A DNA stretch of 64,000 nucleotides, taken from assembly GCA_019873685.1 (NCBI GenBank), contig JAIOAT010000011.1, positions 1 to 64,000 on the forward strand, written 5' to 3'. Positions 26,652 to 33,392 of the stretch are shown here, in pieces. The notes below the pieces were generated by a model. It had not been told where the DNA came from, made no database searches, and saw only the letters and a program-made list of their open reading frames with translations. Made by a program: the position numbers and the translations under genes. This stretch comes from Chloroflexota bacterium. Its GTDB lineage: Bacteria; Chloroflexota; Anaerolineae; Aggregatilineales; Ch27. Position 1 is the first letter of the stretch. Each line of letters begins with the position of its first letter.

Positions 26652-26687
26652 TGGCGGGCGAGATTGCGCCTGAGCAGGATGAAACTT

Positions 26688-27920
26688 ATGCCGGAAACAA
26701 CCCTCACGTACGTGGAGCAGGAACTGACCATGGACGGCGTGCCGCTGGCGGAGATTGCCCGCTCGGTCGGCACGCCGGTGTACATCTACAGCCTGCGGCG
26801 GATCCTGGCCCAGCTTGAACGCCTGCGGGCGGCCTTTACGCCGCTGCAGCCCGCTTTCCACTACAGCCTGAAGGCCAATGGCAACAGCGCCATCATCCGG
26901 GCGCTGGTCGGCGCGGGCTGCGGCTGCGATGCAGTCAGCGCGGGCGAGATCTTCCTGGCGCGGCGGGCTGGCTGCCCGCCGGAACGGATCGTGTTCGCCG
27001 GCGTGGGCAAGACCCGCGCTGAGATCCGCTACGCGCTGGAGACAGGCATCGGCTGGCTCAACGTGGAAAATGCCGCCGAGCTGCGCCGTCTGGAGGCGCT
27101 GGCGGCGGAGCTGGGTCACCGCCCGCGGGCGGCGCTGCGGATCAACCCGGCGCTGCAGGCGGAGACTCACCGCCACATTGCGACCGGCCATGCCGGGTCC
27201 AAGTTCGGCATCCCTCTGGTGGAAGCGCGGATGCTGCTGGAGCACCGGGGTGACTATCCCCATGTCGAAATCGCCGGACTGCATATGCACATTGGCTCGC
27301 AGCTGGGTCGCCCGGACGAAAGTGCGGCGGCGGCGCGGCTGGCCGTCGAGCTGGCCCGCGAGTTTCAGCTCAAGCATTTAAACCTGGGGGGCGGCTTCCC
27401 GGTGGCCTACGAAGGCGGGCACGCAGTGCCGGTGGAGGATTTCGCGGCGGCGCTCGTACCGGTTCTGGCCAAGCAGGGGATGAAAGTTGCCTTTGAACCG
27501 GGGCGCTTTCTGGTAGCGGAGGCCGGAGTGCTGGTGGCGGAAGTGCAGTATGTCAAGCGCGGCGGGCGCACGGTCGTGCTGGACACCGGGATGAATGATT
27601 TGCTGCGCCCGGCGTTGTATGAGGCGCGCCATCCCTTGCTGCCATTACGGGTTGGCGAAGCCGCCGCCCGGCCCGTGCAGGTGGTCGGCCCGATTTGCGA
27701 GAGCGCTGATGTCATCCACCCGGCGGCGGTCCTGCCGCCACTGGCTGAAGGCGATCTGGTGGCGATCGGCGTCGCCGGGGCCTACGGGATGAGCATGGCC
27801 TCCAACTACAATGCCCGGCCTCGCCCGGCGGAAGTGCTGGTCGAGGAAGGCGCCTGGCGCGTGATCCGCGCCCGTGAGACATTCGAAGACCTCATCCGCT
27901 ATGAGCCAAAGGGGCAGTGA
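26688..27920 (+). CDS. lysA: Diaminopimelate decarboxylase
   Basis: 410 aa PLP enzyme of fold type III, the usual length. The PLP lysine sits in YSLKANGN, and other conserved blocks are HMHIGSQ, LNLGGGFPV, EPGRFLV, GPICESADV and GAYGMSMASNYN. It converts meso-diaminopimelate to lysine in the last step of lysine biosynthesis. ATG 26688 is chosen because GCAGGA lies 8 nt upstream; in-frame alternatives at 26679 or 26664 lack this. Confidence 0.94.
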   Translation: MPETTLTYVEQELTMDGVPLAEIARSVGTPVYIYSLRRILAQLERLRAAFTPLQPAFHYSLKANGNSAIIRALVGAGCGCDAVSAGEIFLARRAGCPPERIVFAGVGKTRAEIRYALETGIGWLNVENAAELRRLEALAAELGHRPRAALRINPALQAETHRHIATGHAGSKFGIPLVEARMLLEHRGDYPHVEIAGLHMHIGSQLGRPDESAAAARLAVELAREFQLKHLNLGGGFPVAYEGGHAVPVEDFAAALVPVLAKQGMKVAFEPGRFLVAEAGVLVAEVQYVKRGGRTVVLDTGMNDLLRPALYEARHPLLPLRVGEAAARPVQVVGPICESADVIHPAAVLPPLAEGDLVAIGVAGAYGMSMASNYNARPRPAEVLVEEGAWRVIRARETFEDLIRYEPKGQ

Positions 27921-27992
27921 GCAGCATCTAAGAAGGTGTGACAGGAGCGGCGTTACCCCTGCAGTGACGTAATGTACCGGAGAGGTCCGACA

Positions 27993-28376
27993 ATGAGAAT
28001 CGCATTTGTGGCGGATGATGCGCAGACAATCAGCGCCCATTTTGGCCGGGCGCCATATGTGGTGGTGGTTACGCTGGAAAACGGGCAGGAAATTTCCCGC
28101 GAGGTGCGCGAAAAAGAGGCCCATGGTAGCCAGGAACACGATCATGGTCATGCGCATGAGCATAACCATCATCACCGCGACCATAGCAGCAAATTCGCAG
28201 CGCTGGCAGATTGCGATGTGATGATCGTGCGGGGCATCGGCAGTCCGGCGCTGGCCCACGCGCAAACCCTGGGGCTGGAAGTCTTTCTGACACGGGAAAG
28301 CAGCATCGATGCGGCGCTGGCGGCTTATCTGGCCGGTCAACTGGACAACGATCCGCGCCGTATTCACCACCACTAG
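27993..28376 (+). CDS. NifX/NifB-C-terminal-like (dinitrogenase iron-molybdenum cofactor) family protein with His-rich loop
   Basis: 127 aa. The fold starts with MRIAFVADDAQTISAHFGRAP and continues with FAALADCDVMIVRGIGSPAL and VFLTRESSIDAAL, matching the small DiNase_FeMo-co domain. Between the first strands lies a His/Glu/Asp-rich loop (residues 44-64, including HDHGHAHEHNHHH), and the C-terminus is HHH. No nif genes are in view, so a metal-binding or metal-cluster role outside nitrogen fixation is likely. AGAGG precedes ATG 27993. A strong terminator follows. Confidence 0.85.
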   Translation: MRIAFVADDAQTISAHFGRAPYVVVVTLENGQEISREVREKEAHGSQEHDHGHAHEHNHHHRDHSSKFAALADCDVMIVRGIGSPALAHAQTLGLEVFLTRESSIDAALAAYLAGQLDNDPRRIHHH

Positions 28377-28383
28377 AAGCGTT

Positions 28384-28422
28384 AACGGGCGCCGTGGTCA
28401 GCCACGACGCCCGTTTTCTTTT
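28384..28422 (+). terminator. Rho-independent terminator
   Basis: AACGGGCG (28384-28391) pairs with CGCCCGTT (28408-28415); the stem continues as CGTGG/CCACG after one mismatch. TTCTTTT follows. It ends the NifX-like gene and faces the convergent HNH gene, whose stop is 4 nt away. Confidence 0.8.
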
Positions 28423-28425
28423 CCC

Positions 28426-28962
28426 TCACGGCTTGATCTCGATGTACTTCTTCCACGTATCCGGCCCGTGACTCATGGTGATGACGATATAGCTGGTGCG
28501 CGGGGTCTTTGGCTCCCAGCGCAGGCGCATCCCGGCCTCGCGATCAGTGCGGTCGCCTTTGCGGTGGTTACAGGCATAGCACGCGCAGGCCGTGTTGGTC
28601 CACGTATCCTTGCCGCCGCGGGAGCGGGGCACGATGTGATCGACGGTGAAATCCTGTTTGCTCAGCAGCTTGCCACGGGGGGCATCTCCGGGCCGCGCCC
28701 CGCAGTAAATGCAGGTGTAATCGTCCCGCGCCAGTACCCCGCGCCGACTCCATGCCGCATGACGGCGCGGCACATTGATGTATTGTTTGAGAGCGATGAC
28801 GGATGGAACCGGAAATTCGCTGCGAACGCTGCGCAAAAAGCGCCCCGTCGCCTCGACCATCACGGCTTTATTGGCGATGAGCAGGTTGATCGCACGCGGC
28901 ACGCTGATCACACACAGCGGCTCCCACGTGTTTCCGTTCAACAGCAAGACCTGCCCGTACAA
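28426..28962 (-). CDS. HNH endonuclease
   Basis: 178 aa. The HNH/beta-beta-alpha-metal core has a zinc pair CIYCG (C84, C87), the catalytic DHIVPRSRGG (D108, H109), WTN (N123) and the second zinc pair CYACNHRKGD (C128, C131). The N-terminal 80 residues (QVLLLNGNTWEPLCVISVPRAINLL) match the common stand-alone bacterial HNH family whose substrate is unknown. No neighbouring methylase or toxin partner was seen. GAGAAGGAG lies before the ATG. Confidence 0.9.
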   Translation of the reverse strand: MYGQVLLLNGNTWEPLCVISVPRAINLLIANKAVMVEATGRFLRSVRSEFPVPSVIALKQYINVPRRHAAWSRRGVLARDDYTCIYCGARPGDAPRGKLLSKQDFTVDHIVPRSRGGKDTWTNTACACYACNHRKGDRTDREAGMRLRWEPKTPRTSYIVITMSHGPDTWKKYIEIKP

Positions 28963-29048
28963 CGATCACTCCTTCTCCCTCACGCGAACTCCACGTTTTA
29001 CTATACATCCATTTTGTTCCGGCTGGCACAATTGCGCCGGAACCCGGA

Positions 29049-30278
29049 TCAACGCCGGCGGCCTTTCTTGCCCTGTTTGCCCGACCGGCCCCCGCGCCGG
29101 CTCTTGTCCGGCGCCATCTTGACGATGCGCGGCTGGAATTCCGCCAGCGGCTCCACCAGATCGGCCTGGGCTTCCATCACGCGGTGGATGTCCTTGTAGG
29201 CGTAGGGGACTTCATCCAGACCGGCGGAGATCAGGTCGATCCGCTCCTGATCCAGCTTGCGGTCCACCTCCTCCCAGCTAAAACGGCGAATCGCCTCACC
29301 CCGGCTCATCTGACGACCAGCGCCATGGGCGGCGGAGTTGATGGCCTCCGCGCTGCCCTTGCCACGCACGATGTAGCCCGGCGCGCTCATGCTGCCGGGG
29401 ATTACCCCCAGTGCTCCCGGCCCGGCGGGAGTGGCCCCCTTGCGGTGGACGATAGCCTCCATGCCGTCGACCGTCTCCTTCCAGGCAAAGTTGTGGTGAT
29501 TTTCCACACTGCCCAGCACCTCAAAGCGCAGGGCGTCAGCGATGCGTCGATGGATCACGGCATGGTTGGCGCTGGCGTAACGCCCGGCCAGCTCCATGAT
29601 TGCCCAGTATTCATCACCCTCGCGGCCCAGTTCCAGCCAGGCCAGATTGAGGTAGTCCTTGGGCAGGCGGCCCTCATGCAAGCGTTTGGCGATCTGGGTG
29701 AAGTGGTTAGCCGCCTCAAAGCCAAAGCGCCGGCTGCCGCTGTGAGAAAGCAGGGCCAGGTAACTGCCGGGCGGAATGCGGTCGATCTTTTGCCAGACAG
29801 TCAGCGCCCCGAATTCAACGAAGTGGTTGCCTGCCCCGCTGGTGCCCAGTTGTCGCCAGGCCAGGTCGCGGCGCTCGCGGGCAAAGGGGATATCGCGCCA
29901 GGCAGGGTCATCCATGACCTCGTGGTGCTGGGGCGTCTCCCAGGTGGCGCCTTCGCCAAAGCGGGTGTTGTCCTCAATGGCCTGGCGCAACCGTTCGCGT
30001 TGCTCGTCGATGACGCGAGGGCTGGCATTGAAGATGGTCATCCGGACGCGGCAGGCGATATCCACGCCGACGGCGTAGGGGATCACGGCGTTGGCGGTCG
30101 CCAGCACGCCGCCGATAGGCAGGCCGTAACCGACATGCGCGTCAGCCATCAGCGCTCCGCGCAGGGCAATGGGTAGCCGGACGGCGCGCTCCATCTGCTG
30201 GATGGTCTCCGCGTCGATCTGGTCGCGGCCCCAGATTTTGTAAGGGACGGCGGTCTGCAGGTCATAAGGTTCGCTCAT
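29049..30278 (-). CDS. rtcB: RtcB-type RNA 3'-phosphate ligase
   Basis: 409 aa, the length of the E. coli-type enzyme. Manganese and guanylate-binding residues are visible: ADAHVGYGLPIGGV (D46, H48), GVDIACRV (C76), GTSGAGNHFVEFG, SHSGSRR, ENHHNFAW and the guanylylated histidine in SAAHGAGR (H318). RtcB joins 2',3'-cyclic phosphate or 3'-phosphate ends to 5'-OH ends in tRNA or RNA repair. The basic C-terminal tail (RRGGRSGKQGKKGRRR) is longer than usual and could bind RNA. AGGAGGACA precedes the ATG. Confidence 0.92.
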   Translation of the reverse strand: MSEPYDLQTAVPYKIWGRDQIDAETIQQMERAVRLPIALRGALMADAHVGYGLPIGGVLATANAVIPYAVGVDIACRVRMTIFNASPRVIDEQRERLRQAIEDNTRFGEGATWETPQHHEVMDDPAWRDIPFARERRDLAWRQLGTSGAGNHFVEFGALTVWQKIDRIPPGSYLALLSHSGSRRFGFEAANHFTQIAKRLHEGRLPKDYLNLAWLELGREGDEYWAIMELAGRYASANHAVIHRRIADALRFEVLGSVENHHNFAWKETVDGMEAIVHRKGATPAGPGALGVIPGSMSAPGYIVRGKGSAEAINSAAHGAGRQMSRGEAIRRFSWEEVDRKLDQERIDLISAGLDEVPYAYKDIHRVMEAQADLVEPLAEFQPRIVKMAPDKSRRGGRSGKQGKKGRRR

Positions 30279-30318
30279 GCTGTCCTCCTGCGCTGAACGC
30301 CGGTGAAAGGTAAGTTTC

Positions 30319-30384
30319 GGCCCAGAAAGGAGCCAACACTCTTAAGTGGCCGGGCATCTGCCTCACCCGTATACTTTCTGGGCC
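30319..30384 (-). other. Long inverted-repeat structure upstream of rtcB
   Basis: GGCCCAGAAAG (30319-30329) and its exact complement CTTTCTGGGCC (30374-30384) enclose 44 nt that can fold further. It ends 41 nt before the rtcB start. It matches no RNA family that I recognise. Confidence 0.45.
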
Positions 30385-30741
30385 GCTGGCAGGCCGATTC
30401 GGTTTGCACGGTAAAGTTCGTTTTCTCTGTGTTGTTTCCCGTGTACGCGTGTTTTCTACCGGTAAGCCTGTGCCGCTGCAACGCGCCTCAGCGATGCGGT
30501 TGGATGCTCTTCGGTCAGGGTGGCCTGGAACTTGCTCAGGCTGGCGCGCCATCAGGCGCGGGTGCAACCCGGTCCAGCCACCCCGACCGCTGCAAAGCGT
30601 CAGGAGCAGGGTGGCGGCCCGGACGATAGGGCTGGCGCTCGCTGGCTGGCGGTGGCCAGTCTCCGGCGGGCGGTGAGCCAGGATGATGCCGCCACGTGCT
30701 GTCTCTCCTCTCTATTGGCCCCGCAACAGGGGCCGCGAAAG
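30385..30741. other. Stretch without a recognised gene
   Basis: Short open frames exist on both strands but none has a plausible start, conserved motif or neighbour coupling. I see no tRNA, RNase P, SRP or tmRNA signature here. Confidence 0.4.
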
Positions 30742-30779
30742 CGCAGGGGCGTGAGCACCGGTTGCCCCACGCCCCTGCG
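30742..30779 (-). terminator. GC-rich hairpin after the HTH operon
   Basis: A perfect 12-bp stem (CGCAGGGGCGTG at 30742-30753 with CACGCCCCTGCG at 30768-30779) and a 14-nt loop, 24 nt past the stop of the 62-codon ORF. No clear T-run on the minus strand. Confidence 0.5.
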
Positions 30780-30803
30780 GAATCGTCCGTAGGAAGTCAG
30801 TCC

Positions 30804-30992
30804 TCAGGTGCTGCCGCCAGGCGGCGGGGAGCGCCTCAGGGACACCGGGGCGTAAGCCGGGTGCTGCCGGGCTGCCAGGCTGCCGGATAGCGTCCGGTTC
30901 AGCCTGCGAACGATCGGCCAGGCCAGTTCCTGCGCATAGCGCAGGACGGCGGGCAAAGGATGATGTGTCCGGCGAACCGTTGACCGGTTCAT
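30804..30992 (-). CDS. Small uncharacterised basic protein coupled to the HTH gene
   Basis: 62 codons. Its ATG overlaps the HTH stop as ATGA, the main reason to believe it. The product is basic (11 Arg), with a short amphipathic stretch (LPAVLRYAQELAWPIVRRLNR, trimmed here as LPAVLRYAQELAWPIV) and a Pro/Ser/Arg tail. No family recognised. It could be an accidental frame. Confidence 0.4.
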   Translation of the reverse strand: MNRSTVRRTHHPLPAVLRYAQELAWPIVRRLNRTLSGSLAARQHPAYAPVSLRRSPPPGGST

Positions 30993-31201
30993 GACACCCG
31001 CTCCACTTCAGTCGCGTCGAGCATGGCCAGGATGCTTTCCCCTTTGATGAAGATGCGGCGCATGCCGGGTGGCCTGCTCACTCTCAGGTAGCCGTTGTTG
31101 ATCAGTTTCTTGAGGGTGCTGAGGCTGATGCCCAGCAAGCGGGCCGCTTCCTGCCGGGAATAGATGGCATTGGGATCGATGCCGGCGCGTTCCAGAGCCA
31201 T
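30989..31201 (-). CDS. Excisionase/MerR-like helix-turn-helix protein
   Basis: 70 aa single HTH_17-type domain: YSRQEAARLLGISLSTLKKLINNGYL is the winged-helix core (first 20 residues YSRQEAARLLGISLSTLKKL), followed by the wing RVSRPPGMRRIFIKGESILAML. Such proteins act as excisionases, plasmid or phage regulators, or small transcription factors. No integrase is nearby. GGAGAGGGG lies before the ATG. Confidence 0.82.
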   Translation of the reverse strand: MALERAGIDPNAIYSRQEAARLLGISLSTLKKLINNGYLRVSRPPGMRRIFIKGESILAMLDATEVERVS

Positions 31202-31230
31202 GAACCCCTCTCCTGATCACTGGCATTTTC

Positions 31231-31260
31231 AGCGTAGCATGGGTTGCAGAATGGTGTCAA
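31231..31260 (-). promoter_or_regulatory. Promoter of the HTH operon
   Basis: Minus strand: perfect TTGACA (31260-31255), an 18-nt spacer and TACGCT (31236-31231) with an extended -10 TGC. It lies 29 nt before the HTH start. The remaining stretch to 31412 shows nothing else. Confidence 0.5.
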
Positions 31261-31412
31261 GAGGTGAAAATGAGGTATTGGTGGTTATCAATGGGTGTTT
31301 ATCGATGTAGAGGGTAATGGCGGGTGTGACCGGTGAAGGACAGAGGGTACACGGTGGCAGACGGGCGGAGGGCTGCATCCTGCCCGGTGAGCTTGCGCCT
31401 CCGGCGACATCA

Positions 31413-31441
31413 TTGACAGCGCCGCGCTCCTCCGGCATAAT
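31413..31441 (+). promoter_or_regulatory. Promoter of the T-box/pheST transcript
   Basis: Perfect TTGACA (31413-31418), a 17-nt spacer and CATAAT (31436-31441). Predicted start near 31448, so the leader is about 350 nt, a usual T-box length. Confidence 0.7.
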
Positions 31442-31475
31442 GTGACCAGCATCATGACACCTGCATAGCGTGCCA

Positions 31476-31783
31476 AAGGCGTTGACGGAGACAAGTAAAC
31501 GAGTCCCGCACCGCACAGGGAGTCCGGGTCTGAGACTGCAAGCCCGGGCCGGTTGCCCTCGTTGAAATTCCCTCCTGAGCCGACAGGTGAAGGGCCAGCG
31601 GTGACGTTGGCCTGGGTAGTCTGCTCCGCAGGCCCAGCGTTAACGGGGCAGCCGGTCTCGCAGCTGGATGTAGCGGCTGCGCCGCCGGTGATCTGAGCGG
31701 CTGCTTTCCGGTGATCCGGGGGCGGCAAGCAGGGTGGTACCGCGCGAGTCGGACTCGCGTCCCTGAAGGGGCGCGGGTTTTTT
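31476..31783 (+). promoter_or_regulatory. T-box riboswitch (tRNA-Phe sensing) with terminator
   Basis: The T-box core AGGGTGGTACCGCG is at 31731-31744, and a candidate Phe specifier TTC is at 31568-31570 in the typical context before CCTCCTGAGCC. The terminator stem CGCGTCCC (31756-31763) and GGGGCGCG (31768-31775) is followed by TTTTTT (31778-31783). Uncharged tRNA-Phe would pair with the T-box bulge, stabilise the antiterminator and allow pheST transcription. The 5' boundary is approximate. Confidence 0.88.
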
Positions 31784-31802
31784 GTTTATGGCGAGGGATG
31801 TG

Positions 31803-32843
31803 ATGACGATGCTGGATAGGCTGGAAACACTGTACCAACAGGCATCCGCCGAGCTGGCGCAGATCGCTTCCTCCGAAGCGCTGGCTGACTGGGAGCGACG
31901 GGTGATCGGGCGCAAAGGCGAGGTCACGCTGCTGCTGCGTCAGACCGGCCAGTTGCCGCCAGAAGAGCGGGCAGCGTTTGGCAAGCGAGCGAATGAGATT
32001 AAAGCGCTGCTCAGCGAGGCGTTCGCCCGCCGGGAGGAGGAAATCCGCGAGCAGGAACTGGCCCGCAGTATGGAGGAGGGACAGGTCGACGTGACCCTGC
32101 CGGGGCGGAAGGTGGCCCGCGGGCGGTTGCACCCGGCCACACAGACGTTGCGGGAAGTGTACGCCATCTGGGCGGAAATGGGCTTTCAGGTCTATCGCAG
32201 CCGCGATGTGGAGACTGACGAGGTTAACTTCGGGCTGCTCAACATGCCTCCTTACCACCCGGCCCGCGATATGTGGGATACGTTCTACACGACCGAGCCG
32301 GGCGTGATCCTGCGCACGCACACTTCGCCGGGGCAGATCCACGCCATGCGCGAGTATGGCGAGAACGGCACGAAGCCGATCCGAGTGATCCTGCCGGGCA
32401 TGTGCTACCGCTACGAGCAGATCACCGCCCGCAGCGAGGTGCAGTTTCACCAGGTGGAGGGGCTGGCCATTGGTCGGGGTATCCGTATGACCGACCTCAA
32501 GGGCACGCTGACCGAATTCGCCCGGCGCATGTATGGCGCTGAACGTCGCCTGCGCTTCCGCGCCTCGCACTTCCCGTTCACGGAGCCGAGCGCCGAGGTG
32601 GACGTGGACTGCATCCTGTGCGGCGGGGCGGGCTGCAACGTGTGCAAGTATTCTGGCTGGCTGGAAATTGCTGGCTGTGGCATGGTGCATCCGGTTGTCC
32701 TGCGCAATGGCGGCTATGACCCGACGGTCTGGAGCGGCTTCGCCTTTGGCATGGGGCCGGAGCGAATCACCATGCTCAAGCATGGCATCCGCGACATCCG
32801 CTACTTCTGGGGCAATGACCTGCGCTTCTTGAACCAGTTCTGA
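31803..32843 (+). CDS. pheS: Phenylalanine-tRNA ligase alpha subunit
   Basis: 346 aa. Class II synthetase: an N-terminal coiled coil (about residues 1-85), then motif 1 (HPATQTLREVYAIWAEMGF), motif 2 (CYRYEQITARSEVQFHQVEG) and motif 3 (GFAFGMGPERITML). It forms the heterotetramer with PheT and charges tRNA-Phe. ATG 31803 or 31809 is the start; both lie behind GAGGGA. The gene is directly preceded by a T-box terminator. pheT is separated from it by an inserted cassette. Confidence 0.95.
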   Translation: MTMLDRLETLYQQASAELAQIASSEALADWERRVIGRKGEVTLLLRQTGQLPPEERAAFGKRANEIKALLSEAFARREEEIREQELARSMEEGQVDVTLPGRKVARGRLHPATQTLREVYAIWAEMGFQVYRSRDVETDEVNFGLLNMPPYHPARDMWDTFYTTEPGVILRTHTSPGQIHAMREYGENGTKPIRVILPGMCYRYEQITARSEVQFHQVEGLAIGRGIRMTDLKGTLTEFARRMYGAERRLRFRASHFPFTEPSAEVDVDCILCGGAGCNVCKYSGWLEIAGCGMVHPVVLRNGGYDPTVWSGFAFGMGPERITMLKHGIRDIRYFWGNDLRFLNQF

Positions 32844-32846
32844 GTA

Positions 32847-33369
32847 GAGACAAGAGGCCAGAGGCCAGAGGCAAGAGGGAAGAGGTAGGAGATAAGAAGG
32901 AAGGTAGCAGGATAAGTGGTCAGAAAGCGAGGAAGGTGGTAACGCAGATGGCTGACTTCCGTAGCATGTTGGCCTGGAAGAAGGCGGATGATCTGGTTGT
33001 CAGAGTCTATCAACTAACCGGTGATTTTCCGCCTGAAGAACGCTACGGTCTGACGAGTCAGTTCAGACGGGCAGCGATGAGCGTTGCCGCCAATATCGCC
33101 GAAGGTTCTGGCAGGCAAACCCTGAAGGATTTTCGCCAGTTTCTGTTTGCCGCACAGGGTTCACTGAATGAGGTTCAGTATTACATTCACCTGAGCTGTC
33201 GGCTGAACTTCCTGACCGAAGAATCAGCCAGGCAACTCGAACAGGATCGGCAAGAGGTAGGAATGACCTTGCAGGGGCTGATCAAGTGGGCGACCAGGGA
33301 AATCGAGAATGGTCGAACGGCGCTATAAGTCGGCTCTCTCTTGCCACTTGGCTCTTGCCTCTTGTCTCC
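32847..33369. mobile_element. Inverted-repeat-bounded four-helix-bundle (S23/IVP) cassette
   Basis: A purine-rich arm of about 33 nt (32847-32880, beginning GAGACAAGAGGC) matches the reverse complement of 33337-33369 with a few mismatches and one gap. The 523-bp unit contains only the S23-like gene and lies exactly between the pheS stop and the pheT Shine-Dalgarno. No transposase is present. The mobile nature is inferred from the arrangement. Confidence 0.6.
32948..33328 (+). CDS. Four-helix-bundle protein (23S rRNA intervening-sequence/S23 family)
   Basis: 126 aa. The family pattern is clear: FRSMLAWKKADDLVVRVYQLT, then FPPEERYGLTSQFRRAAMSVAANIAEGSGR and KDFRQFLFAAQGSLNEVQYYI (given here as the shorter blocks LAWKKADDLVVRVYQLT, SVAANIAEGSGR and FLFAAQGSLNEVQYYI). 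Homologues are encoded in 23S rRNA intervening sequences, scattered in genomes, and as Avd in diversity-generating retroelements. Function is unknown; RNA or DNA binding is likely. It sits inside the inverted-repeat cassette between pheS and pheT. ATG 32948 is chosen over GTG 32936 by homology to the usual start. Confidence 0.85.
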   Translation: MADFRSMLAWKKADDLVVRVYQLTGDFPPEERYGLTSQFRRAAMSVAANIAEGSGRQTLKDFRQFLFAAQGSLNEVQYYIHLSCRLNFLTEESARQLEQDRQEVGMTLQGLIKWATREIENGRTAL

Positions 33370-33392
33370 GTAAAGAGGAGTAACTATACAAC

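Noticed and set aside
30303..30629. 108-codon plus-strand frame upstream of the HTH operon
   Set aside because: No RBS, no motif; overlaps the rtcB-upstream hairpin.
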